Shown here: piece after piece, positions 31,271-39,650 of the stretch | Layout of the letters: each line of letters opens with the position of its first letter | Numbering within the stretch: the stretch's first letter is position 1 | Source: Rhodospirillaceae bacterium | GTDB taxonomy: Bacteria; Pseudomonadota; Gammaproteobacteria; Steroidobacterales; Rariloculaceae | NCBI GenBank assembly: GCA_024638465.1 | Contig: JAHEKF010000012.1 | Span: forward strand, 1-55,706 | Direction of reading: 5' to 3' | Length of the DNA: 55,706 bases | Made by a program: the position numbers and the translations under genes | Notes under the pieces: model-generated | Told to the model about the DNA's origin: nothing | The model's database searches: none | The model's input: the letters and a program-made list of their open reading frames with translations, nothing else

Positions 31271-31529
31271 ATGAAAGCCGCGGCTCGGAAGGCCGCTGCC
31301 TCGGTCTACCGTCAATACGAGCGGCGAGTCGGCAGAACATTCGAGACCGTACTGATACTTGGACACATGCGCTCCGGGTCGACACTTCAAATTCACTCCG
31401 GACCCGGCCTTACTTGGCACACTGCAGGTTCGATGCATCTTTTTGCTCCGCGAGCCGGTCGCCAGCGTATCGAGCCCGATTCGCGTTCTGTCGGAGCGCC
31501 ATTCGAGACTGTGCGGCATTAGCGCCTGA
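31271..31529 (+). pseudogene. Internally deleted sulfotransferase remnant
   Basis: From ATG 31271 the frame encodes RRVGRTFETVLILGHMRSGSTL, including the 5'-phosphosulfate-binding loop of PAPS-dependent sulfotransferases (GHMRSGST, 31361-31384). Right after that, in a frame shifted by +1 from 31386, the sequence reads FKFTPDPALL, then VRCIFLLREPVASVSS, which matches the helix and 3'-phosphate-binding region (IFLLREP) normally found tens of residues further on. That frame stops at TGA 31527-31529. The first frame alone runs on to 31522 without similarity. So the segment between the two motifs has been deleted with a frame change, and the C-terminal two-thirds is gone. The two motifs in order, on one strand, make the assignment good; the gene cannot be functional. 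Confidence 0.7.
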
Positions 31530-31565
31530 ATGCGAAAATATCGAGATGTCGAGTAGCTGGTTGCG

Positions 31566-32246
31566 ATGACTTCTGAAGTGATCACGATAGAGGTGGTATC
31601 GGATTTCGCCTGTCCGTGGTGTCTAGTGGGCCTGCACCGCTTGAGAAAGGCGATCGCTCAGCGGCCGGCTCTGGATTTCGAGCTGAGTTGGCAGCCATTT
31701 CAGCTCAACCCGAATATGCCACGCGAAGGCCGCAACAGGCGCGAGTATTATCGTGACAAGTTCGGAAATGAGCGAGCCAGAACGCTGCGTGAGACTTTAA
31801 ACAGCGCGGGAGCCGGCGAGGGAATAAGATTCTGCGATGAACCGGACGCGATAGCGCCAAATACGCTTTCTGCCCACGTGCTGATGTATTGGGCCGCCGG
31901 GGATGACAATATTGACATCAATGCGCTCGCCGAAAAGCTTTTCAATGCGCACCATATCGAATGCGAGAACATCGGCGCTATCGAAGTTCTGACGCGAGTT
32001 GCGGGCGAAGTGGGGATGGATGAATCCGGCGTACGTTCAAAGCTGGTCGCGGGCGACGACGAAGATCCGGTAAAGGAACAAATCTCTCGATCTGCCACCA
32101 GTGGGGTTTCGGGTGTGCCGTTCTTCATCATCAACCGAAGCTATGGAATTTCAGGAGCGCAGCTACCGGAGACGTTAGCCGCTGTCTTTGACCAGGTATC
32201 CAGCGCGCAGGATCAGAAGTCAGCTTTAAATCAGCCAGTCGGCTAA
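31566..32246 (+). CDS. DsbA-family oxidoreductase (FrnE-like)
   Basis: A 226-residue thioredoxin-fold protein of the FrnE/polyketide-type DsbA group. The active site is C16-P-W-C19 in VVSDFACPWCLVGLHRL, followed by the helical insert, and the cis-Pro loop is SGVSGVPFFIINRSYGISGAQ. There is no signal peptide, so it acts in the cytoplasm as a disulfide reductase/isomerase or redox chaperone, as for other FrnE proteins. It is 27 bases upstream of the DUF6152-like gene on the same strand. Confidence 0.92.
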   Translation: MTSEVITIEVVSDFACPWCLVGLHRLRKAIAQRPALDFELSWQPFQLNPNMPREGRNRREYYRDKFGNERARTLRETLNSAGAGEGIRFCDEPDAIAPNTLSAHVLMYWAAGDDNIDINALAEKLFNAHHIECENIGAIEVLTRVAGEVGMDESGVRSKLVAGDDEDPVKEQISRSATSGVSGVPFFIINRSYGISGAQLPETLAAVFDQVSSAQDQKSALNQPVG

Positions 32247-32273
32247 AACGTAGATCAGGAACCGAGATTTATC

Positions 32274-33326
32274 ATGAATATCATTATCAGACCGATTCTC
32301 TTCTGTGTATTAATACTACCGATTTCCGGCGGCGCACATCACTCCATAGCCGGCAATTACGATCCCGAAATGATCATCGAGGTCGAGGGCGAAGTGACGG
32401 ATGTGCTTTGGCGAAATCCTCATGTCCAGGTCTCGATGCGCGTTATCGGCGCAGACGGAGATGAGCAGCTCTGGGAAATGGCAATGGACTCGGTAAGCAA
32501 CATGCGCCGATGGAAAATTGACCCGAATTTCATTCAGGTGGGCGACAGTATCCGGGTAGCCGGCGATCTGGCCCGTCGCGTGGAGCACAGCCTCTATATA
32601 AGAAATATTCTTACCAGCGGTGGAGAGGAAGTCGTGCTTGGCATGCGGACCGAGCCGCGATGGTCAGCGCCGACCATCGGGATCGCGGAGAATCGCAGAC
32701 TGGGAATTGGCGATACGTCGGCTCCGGAACTCGGAATCTTTCGCGTGTGGGACACACCTGGCAACTCTCAGCGGCTTCTGCAGCGAGACTACGGTCAAAC
32801 CCCAGCCGGTCGAGCGAACCTGACTCCGCAGGCGTTGGCCGCAGTCGATGCGTTTGTCTGGGAGCGGGACAACCCGCTGAAGGACTGCGCGCTCAAGGGT
32901 ATGCCACTGATCATGGAATCACCGTATCCGGCGGAGTTCACGCAGGCAGACGAAAATATCATCTGGCGGATCGAGGAATACGATACGGTGCGCCAGATTC
33001 ACATGGCGCCCGACGCCTCGACCGACGCCCGGGAACCGTCGCTTCTCGGGTATTCCACGGGTCGCTGGGAAGACGATCGCACGCTTGTGGTCACGACGAC
33101 AAATATGGGCTGGGGGCATTTCGACGGCCAGGGTATTCCGCTAAGTGCGGCAGCAGTGGCGGTCGAGCGATTTTCCCTGAGCCCGCTGGGCGATCGGCTC
33201 GACTATTCGATGACGCTCACCGATCCCGAGACATTTCTTCAGCCGCGAACGCTGACGAAACACTGGGTCTGGTATCCGGATGCCGAAGTCGGTGTTTACG
33301 ATTGCTCACGTGCTGCCGAAGACTAG
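32274..33326 (+). CDS. Secreted DUF6152-like protein
   Basis: A 350-residue exported protein. The signal peptide ends at SGGAHHS; the mature N-terminus HHS..GNYD followed by EVEGEVTDVLWRNPHVQV is characteristic of DUF6152 proteins (residues about 21-110). The C-terminal half has an extended domain rich in Trp (GRWEDDRTLVVTTTNMGWGHFDGQG) seen in longer members. The two His at the mature start suggest metal binding, but the function of the family is unknown. A shorter paralogue lies at 33919-34332. Confidence 0.82.
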   Translation: MNIIIRPILFCVLILPISGGAHHSIAGNYDPEMIIEVEGEVTDVLWRNPHVQVSMRVIGADGDEQLWEMAMDSVSNMRRWKIDPNFIQVGDSIRVAGDLARRVEHSLYIRNILTSGGEEVVLGMRTEPRWSAPTIGIAENRRLGIGDTSAPELGIFRVWDTPGNSQRLLQRDYGQTPAGRANLTPQALAAVDAFVWERDNPLKDCALKGMPLIMESPYPAEFTQADENIIWRIEEYDTVRQIHMAPDASTDAREPSLLGYSTGRWEDDRTLVVTTTNMGWGHFDGQGIPLSAAAVAVERFSLSPLGDRLDYSMTLTDPETFLQPRTLTKHWVWYPDAEVGVYDCSRAAED

Positions 33327-33371
33327 GTGACTTCGGCGCAGATTCCGGCAGCGATCGAAGCGCGAGCCGGC

Positions 33372-33405
33372 CGTCGAGCGAGTAATGATTGCTCGGCGTT
33401 TCTTT
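33372..33405 (+). terminator. Intrinsic terminator of the DUF6152-like gene
   Basis: A 10-bp stem with two G-U pairs (33372-33381 with 33389-33398), a 7-base loop, and a tail TTTCTTT (33399-33405) form a good rho-independent terminator 45 bases after the stop. It lies against the end of the convergent Flp gene. Confidence 0.6.
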
Positions 33406-33572
33406 CAGCCCGGCAGTGCGCCATCCATGATAGTTATGGTGCCGGAGACACTACCGCCCAGCGCGGCAAAAGCGCCTACTACAGCAATGGTGATCAGCGT
33501 GCCCGCAACTGCGTACTCGACGGTTGTGAGGCCACTCTCATCTCGCAGGAAATCGATGATCACGTTTTTCAA
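33405..33572 (-). CDS. Orphan Flp-family type IVb pilin
   Basis: From TTG 33572 the gene encodes 55 residues, the usual Flp size. A short charged leader (KNVIIDFLRDESG) ends at Gly14, the prepilin peptidase cleavage site. The mature protein begins LTTVEYAVAG with Glu at +5 and Tyr at +6, followed by a long hydrophobic helix. Flp subunits polymerise into tad pili. No tad, cpa or prepilin peptidase gene is nearby, so it would depend on machinery elsewhere. GGGAGAG at 33577-33583 supports the TTG; a longer frame to 33638 gives a 22-residue extension that is unlike Flp leaders. Confidence 0.8.
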   Translation of the reverse strand: MKNVIIDFLRDESGLTTVEYAVAGTLITIAVVGAFAALGGSVSGTITIMDGALPG

Positions 33573-33576
33573 TGTT

Positions 33577-33583
33577 CTCTCCC
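33577..33583 (-). promoter_or_regulatory. Shine-Dalgarno site for the Flp TTG start
   Basis: GGGAGAG ends 4 bases before TTG 33572 on the minus strand and supports the 55-residue Flp product. Confidence 0.45.
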
Positions 33584-33918
33584 AAGCGACGATCTGAATA
33601 CCAGCCCGAGTCAGGTCGTTTGCCGAATTGACTCTCATTACACGAGTCTACTTTATATAGGCTACAAGGCGCGCCTGGTTAGGAGTCGCGCGAGAATCAG
33701 CAGGAGTTTTCAGCGTCTATTTCGAGGCCTTAGAGGTAGTTATGCAAGATCCTTAAGCGACTGAATGGGCCTGTTGACGTAAGAACTATCGCTATTATGT
33801 AACATTGTGGCGCTCGCGTAGCCAGGCGGCTGACGTTCGCTTCAGCAACGGCGAGGTGGGGCGGATCGCTACTCGCTGAGACGGCGGTCGGGCTTCGGCG
33901 ATTTGCTTCGCAGCGGAG
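33584..33918. other. Intergenic stretch without a supported gene
   Basis: About 335 bases upstream of the Flp gene and downstream of the short DUF6152-like gene. It has an AT-rich patch (TATATAG near 33654) that could serve the Flp promoter, and a plus-strand TTGACG/TATGTA pair at 33774-33801 with no gene behind it. I see no coding motif. Confidence 0.45.
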
Positions 33919-34332
33919 CTAACACTCATCCCTGTTGCTATGCTTGGACAGACTCGTTGTTCCATCCCAGTCGTAATAGGTATAAACCGTTTCCCCGGCG
34001 ATATAGATACAGTGCACTTTAATTTCCGGCCTGGAAGGGTGTCCGCGCCCCAAAATATCTATCTCGTCTCCAATCGATAGTGTGTTCTCATCGAAGCCGA
34101 GGCGACGATTGCGGTTGGGAGTCGCCAGGACCAAATCCCACTCCTGACCGTCACGGTCGGTCGCGGTCAGTTGATCATGAGCATTGCCCAAACGAAGCTC
34201 GGTAACCACCAGAGTGGCATCGACGTCACTGTTGTATCCCGTCCAGCCGTGATGCGCCCAGACTATAGCCGGTCCGAGTGAAAGCATCGTCAGTACCGTA
34301 AGCGCCGAGCGAATACGTGCGGAATCGATCAT
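33919..34332 (-). CDS. Short secreted DUF6152-like protein
   Basis: About 137 residues. The signal peptide ends near VWAHHGW, leaving an HHGW..YNSD mature start like DUF6152 proteins, followed by VVTELRLGNAHDQL, GQEWDLVLATPNRNRRLGF and GDEIDILGRGHPS, the compact beta domain of the family. ATG 34332 is chosen because AGGTGG lies just upstream; GTG 34341 is possible. It is a distant paralogue of the N-terminal part of the 32274-33326 product, separated by the Flp gene. Function unknown. Confidence 0.72.
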   Translation of the reverse strand: MIDSARIRSALTVLTMLSLGPAIVWAHHGWTGYNSDVDATLVVTELRLGNAHDQLTATDRDGQEWDLVLATPNRNRRLGFDENTLSIGDEIDILGRGHPSRPEIKVHCIYIAGETVYTYYDWDGTTSLSKHSNRDEC

Positions 34333-34476
34333 TGGAGCCACCTGCCGGAAATCACATCATCTGCCTGTCGTGTAGCCTACCACGGTGGAGACGATGCGAA
34401 ATGGCTGCGTTAACGGCTGGCGCCAGTTATCCTCTTTATGCCGATTGACGTACAAAAAGACCAGGCGAATCTTCCG

Positions 34477-34482
34477 AAGGAG
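34477..34482 (+). promoter_or_regulatory. Shine-Dalgarno site for ATG 34490
   Basis: AAGGAG lies 7 bases before ATG 34490. It selects this start over the upstream in-frame ATG at 34385. Confidence 0.5.
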
Positions 34483-34489
34483 AGAATGT

Positions 34490-35368
34490 ATGTGCGACGA
34501 GAGAACGATCAGAGAATCCATGGAATTGATGAACCGCTCGGGAGAGTTAACACGACGGCAGTTCGGCGCTCTATCTGCCGGTGCTGGTTTATCCATCCTG
34601 TTGCCACGCGCGGCTGATGCCCAGGAGGTTACGGAATCGGAGGTCGCAGTGATGACGCCGGACGGCGTCGCGGATTGCTACTTCGTGCATCCGTCGAGCG
34701 GTGCTCACCCGGGTGTGATCATCTGGCCCGACATTATGAGCCTGAGGCCCGCCTTCAGGCAGATGGGCAGGCGACTCGCGGAATCCGGTTATTCAGTACT
34801 GGTAGTCAACCCCTACTATCGAGTGCAACGGGCGCCCGTTGTGCCGGAAGGTGCCAACATGGCCCAGGACGAGACTCGAAATACCGTCTTCCCTTTGGCA
34901 GGCACGTTGAGCCCGGAGACTCATTCAACCGATGCGAGAGCTTTCGTCAGCTTCCTCGACAGCCAGGCTTCTGTGGACCGCAATCGCAAGATCGGCACCA
35001 TGGGCTACTGCATGGGTGGTCCGATAACGATGCGGACGGCGGCCGCGGTTCCCGAACGGATCGGCGCTGGCGCATCATTTCATGGTGGCGGACTGGTTAC
35101 CGATGGACCTGACAGCCCTCACCTGCTGATTCCCGACATGCAGGCGCACTACCTCTTCGCGATCGCCGAGAACGACGATGCGGAAGAGCCGGACGCAAAG
35201 AACGTACTGCGGGAGGAATTCGCGGCCGCTGGATTGCCGGCCGAGATCGAAGTCTACGCAGGGACCTTGCACGGATGGTGCCCCCCGGATTCGCATGTCT
35301 ATAACGAAGCCAGCGCTGAACGAGCGTGGAGCCGACTGCTGACGTTGTTCGAGACTGCGCTGGCCTGA
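34490..35368 (+). CDS. Tat-exported dienelactone hydrolase-family protein
   Basis: About 292 residues. Residues 18-45 form a twin-arginine signal (LTRRQFGALSAGAGLS, ending ADAQE). The body is a dienelactone-hydrolase alpha/beta fold with nucleophile Cys174 in MGYCMGGPI and a late His in GTLHGWCPP. Cys rather than Ser is the mark of this family, which opens enol-lactones in aromatic degradation or acts on related esters. Export by Tat is less usual, since classic ClcD/TcbE enzymes are cytoplasmic. No other aromatic-degradation gene is nearby, so the substrate is unknown. Confidence 0.85.
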   Translation: MCDERTIRESMELMNRSGELTRRQFGALSAGAGLSILLPRAADAQEVTESEVAVMTPDGVADCYFVHPSSGAHPGVIIWPDIMSLRPAFRQMGRRLAESGYSVLVVNPYYRVQRAPVVPEGANMAQDETRNTVFPLAGTLSPETHSTDARAFVSFLDSQASVDRNRKIGTMGYCMGGPITMRTAAAVPERIGAGASFHGGGLVTDGPDSPHLLIPDMQAHYLFAIAENDDAEEPDAKNVLREEFAAAGLPAEIEVYAGTLHGWCPPDSHVYNEASAERAWSRLLTLFETALA

Positions 35369-35584
35369 CCAGTCATTCAGCCTCGCGCGGACTTGCGGAA
35401 CCCGCGGAGCCCATGCAACTCCAGGCCGGGGCTATCGGATTCAGCCACGCTGTCGATGAATTGCCGTCACCTCGCTATGACTGCAGCCCTGCCGCCGCAC
35501 CGTTTATCCTTCGCGGCCCGTAAAACTTCGCTATCGAGCAGCAGGCCGACCTGCGCTCAATCAGATCGTGACCTCGATCAGACT

Positions 35585-36640
35585 TCAGAAGCCGATCGCC
35601 GGCCTCGGCCGACCCGGGCCAGGCGTTTTATGAGATCCGTCGGGAATCTCTGCCATTGCGCGAATGCGCTCTAGAGCCAGGTTCATGAGCTTCGCTTCCC
35701 CGGCCTCATCCGGCACGACGCATACCGGGTGGCGGCGCAGCTTGCCCCAGTCGCTGGTCAGTAGAATCTGGCCCAGATGCGCGAGATTCTTCTCGATGCA
35801 GATCATGTACGGATCGATACCCTCGAAGAACGGTTCGGCGTAACGGTACGCTCGGTTGAAGTCGTTCTCCAACCGGCGTCGCGCGTAGTGTTGGTAGTAT
35901 TTCAGTGTCTGAGCCAGCAAGTCGAGCCCAGAGCGATACCTGACCAGCGTGCCGTCGGGCGCGTGTTCCACAGCGATACCGCCGAGAATAAATTCGGGAA
36001 ACAGGCGGTCGCGGCATTTTTCGAGATAGCATCGATCAGCAAGCTGCGCGATCAGATCTGCCGTGCCGAGGAGATGACCAGCAATGCTGTCCTTCGGGTC
36101 GTCGAGTTCGATGTCGTTCAGATTCTTCTCGTAACCGGTGAAGTGAACGATCTGCGTCGCGACCGGCACCAGGTCATCGAGACCGATTCGCGGCAAGTAG
36201 CTCGAGAGGAAGGAAGCGCTTCGCGACACGTGCGAAAGCGTGAACTCGGCTCCACTGATACTGTCATGATCTATTCGACGATGACGCAGGTAGCCTGAGT
36301 CATGGAACAATGCCGTGATGACGGCGAGGCTGGCGCGTTCGGCACCGAGCCTGTCGCTCGCCTGAACCGTGATCTCGTGCCCGGCAATCAGTCGAGCTAA
36401 CGCGAGCGTCATGTCCAGCGTATGCTGGATGTCATGGTAGGTCGTATCGACCGCATGGTAGTCGGGCTCGAGGCCGAGAAAGAAACGCTCGAAATCGTGA
36501 AACGCGATCCACACGGCGTCGAAGGCGTGCGACGGATACAGCTCGCCGAAAATATCGCGTACTGCATTTCGGACGATGACCGGCGAAGACACCTGGACGC
36601 GATTCGTCACGTCGTAGTCATTTCGACGGTCTTGAAACAT
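35585..36640 (-). CDS. HD-domain metal-dependent phosphohydrolase-like protein
   Basis: A 351-residue cytoplasmic protein with an HD superfamily metal site: H69 and H73 in YHDIQHTLD, H113-D114 in LFHDSGYLRH, and a later Asp in GTADLIAQLADR. The layout resembles cyclic-nucleotide phosphodiesterase-like HD proteins, but it lacks the GYP signature of c-di-GMP enzymes. The C-terminal half is helical, with YYQHYARRRLENDFNRAYRYAEPFFEGIDPY. Substrate is unknown. It follows xthA on the minus strand after 85 bases and seems to have its own promoter at 36689-36717. Confidence 0.78.
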   Translation of the reverse strand: MFQDRRNDYDVTNRVQVSSPVIVRNAVRDIFGELYPSHAFDAVWIAFHDFERFFLGLEPDYHAVDTTYHDIQHTLDMTLALARLIAGHEITVQASDRLGAERASLAVITALFHDSGYLRHRRIDHDSISGAEFTLSHVSRSASFLSSYLPRIGLDDLVPVATQIVHFTGYEKNLNDIELDDPKDSIAGHLLGTADLIAQLADRCYLEKCRDRLFPEFILGGIAVEHAPDGTLVRYRSGLDLLAQTLKYYQHYARRRLENDFNRAYRYAEPFFEGIDPYMICIEKNLAHLGQILLTSDWGKLRRHPVCVVPDEAGEAKLMNLALERIRAMAEIPDGSHKTPGPGRPRPAIGF

Positions 36641-36688
36641 GTCGTCGATCGGGCGTCCCCGGATTACTGGAGCATACTAGTGTAAGGC

Positions 36689-36717
36689 ATTGTAATAACG
36701 CGGGAAACTAGTGGAAA
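36689..36717 (-). promoter_or_regulatory. Candidate promoter of the HD-domain gene with ACTAGTG repeats
   Basis: On the minus strand TTTCCA (36717-36712), a 17-base spacer and TACAAT (36694-36689) form a plausible sigma70 promoter. Two direct copies of ACTAGTG (plus strand, 36676 and 36707) flank the -10, 31 bases apart (about three helical turns), and could be regulator sites. Confidence 0.4.
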
Positions 36718-36725
36718 AACAAACC

Positions 36726-37496
36726 TTATCCGGAATCGAAAACCGCCACCACGGGGGTATGATCGGATGGCCTTTCGAGTCGGCGCGGTTCCTTGTCGAT
36801 CGAGCACGCTGAACAGACTTCACGCAGCGCTGCTGATGCCAGAATCAGATCGATTCTGAGTCCCAGATTGCGACGAAAGCCGGCGGCCCGATAGTCCCAC
36901 CAGCTGAAACTTTTTTCCGGCTGGTCGAACAACCGGAACGTATCAGTCAGACCCAGATCCGTGATACGTGCCAGTGCTGCGCGCTCGTCGTCACTGCAGA
37001 GGATCTTGCCACGCCAGGCGTCCGGGTCATGAACATCCTGGTCGGCTGGGGCGATGTTGAAGTCACCCATGGCGACAACTTTCTCGTGACGCTTCAATTC
37101 ATTGGCGAGCTGCGCTGTGAGCGCTTCCAGCCACGCGAGCTTGTATGCGTACTTCTCGGTTCCAACGGCCTGTCCGTTCGGAACATAGAGGTTGAAGATT
37201 CGGACATCACCGACTGTTGCTGCGAGTATTCGACGTTGCTGATCTTCGAATCCATCGATATCCGTGAGGACATCTTGCGCCGGTTCTCGCGTGAGCAGCG
37301 CAACACCGTTGTAGGTTGGTTGTCCACTGAAAGCGCAGCCATAGCCCAGCTCGGCAAGCTTGTCTTTTGGAAATTTTTCGTCGGTGAGCTTCGTCTCCTG
37401 CAGGCCGAGAATGTCGGGCTGCTCAGAGTTTAGCCAGTCACAAACGTGATCGATTCGAACGCGAAGACTGTTCACGTTCCAGGTAGCAATCTTCAC
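36726..37496 (-). CDS. xthA: Exodeoxyribonuclease III
   Basis: A 256-residue AP endonuclease / 3'-5' exonuclease for base-excision repair. Catalytic signatures are KIATWNVNSLRVR (N7), LQETKL (Glu metal ligand), GDFNIAP (Asp/Asn) and SDHTPV (Asp-His). The size is normal. Its ATG overlaps the prlC stop by four bases (37493-37496), so it is translated with prlC. Confidence 0.96.
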   Translation of the reverse strand: MKIATWNVNSLRVRIDHVCDWLNSEQPDILGLQETKLTDEKFPKDKLAELGYGCAFSGQPTYNGVALLTREPAQDVLTDIDGFEDQQRRILAATVGDVRIFNLYVPNGQAVGTEKYAYKLAWLEALTAQLANELKRHEKVVAMGDFNIAPADQDVHDPDAWRGKILCSDDERAALARITDLGLTDTFRLFDQPEKSFSWWDYRAAGFRRNLGLRIDLILASAALREVCSACSIDKEPRRLERPSDHTPVVAVFDSG

Positions 37497-39529
37497 GCCG
37501 TGCCTTCGTGCCCGGTAGCAATTCCTGCCTGGCGAAGCAGCGGTTCGAGACTGGGCGCCCGGCCGCGGAACTCCGTAAACGCGTCCATTGTGTCGCGGCT
37601 ACCGCCAGCCGCGAGTATGGATCGCCTGAAGCTTTGAGCTGTATCCGCATCGAAACTGCCATTCTGTTCGAAAGCAGAAAACGCGTCGGCCGCGAGAACT
37701 TCGGCCCACTTGTAGCTGTAGTACCCTGCCGCGTAACCGCCACCGAAGACGTGCGAAAAAGTACACGCGAAGCGATTGAAATCCGGCGTTTGAATGACGG
37801 CGACTTCGTGGCGCACAGCGGCTAACACCTCTTCGACACGCGCTCCTGCCTCCGGCTCATAGCCCGTATGCAGTCGAAAGTCGAACAACGCCAACTCGAG
37901 CTGGCGAACCATGGCAAGACCGGAATTGAAGGTTCGCGAAGCATTCAGCGTTTCCAGTTTCGCCGCCGGCAGCGGCTCTCCGCTGTCGACATGACCCGAT
38001 ATCCATGGCAGCACTTCCGGCAGCCAGGCATAGTTCTCGAAGAACTGGCTCGGTAGCTCGACAGCATCCCAGGGAACCCCGTTGATTCCCGATAACGAAG
38101 GGAAGTCGATCTCGGTCAACAGATGATGCAGCGTGTGTCCGAACTCATGGAACAATGTGACCACATCGTTGTGGGTGAGTAATGAAGGTTGATCCTCGCC
38201 AGGCGGATTGAAGTTGCAGACGAGATAGGCAACTGGTTCCTGCTCGAGTCCGGCGAGCCTGGCTCTGACCACGCATTCGTCCATCCACGCGCCGCCGCGC
38301 TTGTTGGGGCGAGCATAAAGATCGACGAACACTCCGCCGATCCGGTCGCCATCCGCCGATTCTAGATCGAAGAAGCGCACATCGGGATGCCAGGCATCGA
38401 TGTCACGTCGTTCCACCAGCGTCACGCCATACAGTGACTCGACAACGCGGAACATCCCGCCGAGAACCCGCGGCAGTGGGAAGTAAGGACGCAACTCATC
38501 CTCGGAGAGCTGGAACCGCTTCTGCTTCAGTCTTTCGGCGTAAAAACTCAGATCCCAGGCATTGAGCTCATGACCCGCGAATTCATTCAGCTCACGGAGC
38601 TCCCGTTCCGCAACAGGCTTGCTTTTTACAGCCAGATTCTCGAGGAATTCGAGGACTTCTCCGGGTGTGGCCGCCATTTTCGTCGCGAGCGAGAGCTCGG
38701 CATAGTTCGCGAAGCCCAATAGCTCGGCAGCTTCGTGCCGCAACGCGAGGATTTCGTCAATGAGCGAACCGTTATCCCATTGCCCGGCGTGCGGACCCTG
38801 ATCGGAGGCGCGAGTGACCCAGGCCTCGTAATAAAGCCGTCGCAATGGCTCGGATTCGGCATGGGTCTGAACGGCAACGAAGGTGGGCGGATCCAGCGCA
38901 AGCAACCAGCCATCGAGGCCCTGCTCTGCCGCCCCCCGCCTGCCACGTTCGAGAACGTCCGCCGGGAGCCCGGCCAGCGCACTGGCATCCGTCTCGTGAT
39001 GCTGGAATTCATCCGTCGCGTCCATGAGGTTCTGTTCGAATTTCGCCTGCAGCTGCGCCAGTGCCTGCGCGAGCGTCGCAAAGCGGCGACGCGAGTCGTC
39101 ATCGAGCGTGACACCGGCCAGACGGAAATCCCGAAGAGCGTGCGCGATAAGCTGTCGCTCGATCCTCTCAGCTTCATCGACATGCCGTTCGAGATCGACA
39201 TACCGACGGTGCAGCGCTCGATCCTGCGCAACCTCGGTGCCGAATTCGGTGATCAACGGCAAGCATTCGTTGTAGACGGCTCTGAGTTCAGGGCTGGACA
39301 ACACCGAGTTCAGATGCGTTACCGGGCCCCAGACGCGGTGCACGGCGTCATTAATTCGCTCGAGCTCGAGTGCCCAGTCGAAGGTTACGGAATCCGTTCG
39401 GCCCAGCTGCTTCACTCGCTCGCGAGCTTGCGCGAGCACGGCTGTCACGGCGGGCTCGACATGTTCAGGACGAATGCGGGTGAATGCCGGGAGTCCGGCC
39501 GTTTCTAAAAGTGGATTGCTCACGGTCAT
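37493..39529 (-). CDS. prlC: Oligopeptidase A (M3 metallopeptidase)
   Basis: A 678-residue cytoplasmic zinc peptidase. The zinc motif is HEFGH at 461-465 in LFHEFGHTLHHLL, with the third ligand Glu about 28 residues on. Family motifs include the DLYARPNKRGGAW region and the C-terminal FGGGYAAGYYSYKWAEVLAADAF. It degrades short peptides, including cleaved signal peptides. It is the first gene of a two-gene unit with xthA and is divergent from gor. Confidence 0.96.
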   Translation of the reverse strand: MTVSNPLLETAGLPAFTRIRPEHVEPAVTAVLAQARERVKQLGRTDSVTFDWALELERINDAVHRVWGPVTHLNSVLSSPELRAVYNECLPLITEFGTEVAQDRALHRRYVDLERHVDEAERIERQLIAHALRDFRLAGVTLDDDSRRRFATLAQALAQLQAKFEQNLMDATDEFQHHETDASALAGLPADVLERGRRGAAEQGLDGWLLALDPPTFVAVQTHAESEPLRRLYYEAWVTRASDQGPHAGQWDNGSLIDEILALRHEAAELLGFANYAELSLATKMAATPGEVLEFLENLAVKSKPVAERELRELNEFAGHELNAWDLSFYAERLKQKRFQLSEDELRPYFPLPRVLGGMFRVVESLYGVTLVERRDIDAWHPDVRFFDLESADGDRIGGVFVDLYARPNKRGGAWMDECVVRARLAGLEQEPVAYLVCNFNPPGEDQPSLLTHNDVVTLFHEFGHTLHHLLTEIDFPSLSGINGVPWDAVELPSQFFENYAWLPEVLPWISGHVDSGEPLPAAKLETLNASRTFNSGLAMVRQLELALFDFRLHTGYEPEAGARVEEVLAAVRHEVAVIQTPDFNRFACTFSHVFGGGYAAGYYSYKWAEVLAADAFSAFEQNGSFDADTAQSFRRSILAAGGSRDTMDAFTEFRGRAPSLEPLLRQAGIATGHEGTA

Positions 39530-39552
39530 GCTCGATTCGGATTCCGCAATCT

Positions 39553-39569
39553 ATCACGATAGTCGTGAT
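39553..39569. promoter_or_regulatory. Inverted repeat in the prlC-gor divergent region
   Basis: ATCACGA-TAG-TCGTGAT, 7-bp perfect arms with a 3-base spacer, lies in the 121-base divergent interval. Its symmetry fits a dimeric regulator site. The regulator is unknown. Confidence 0.35.
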
Positions 39570-39650
39570 CAATCCTACGATGGGTTTTGCAGCTGGCGGA
39601 TCGATTCCTGTTAAGCTCCCGGCACGTTAGCGCGGCTAGGGAGGCCGTTC

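Noticed and set aside
31028-31585. Minus-strand open frame of 185 residues over the sulfotransferase remnant
   Set aside because: Composition is irregular and no motif is present; the plus strand shows two recognisable PAPS-binding motifs instead.
33774-33801. Plus-strand TTGACG-16-TATGTA promoter-like pair
   Set aside because: No plus-strand gene follows before the opposite-strand DUF6152-like gene; a chance match is the simplest reading.
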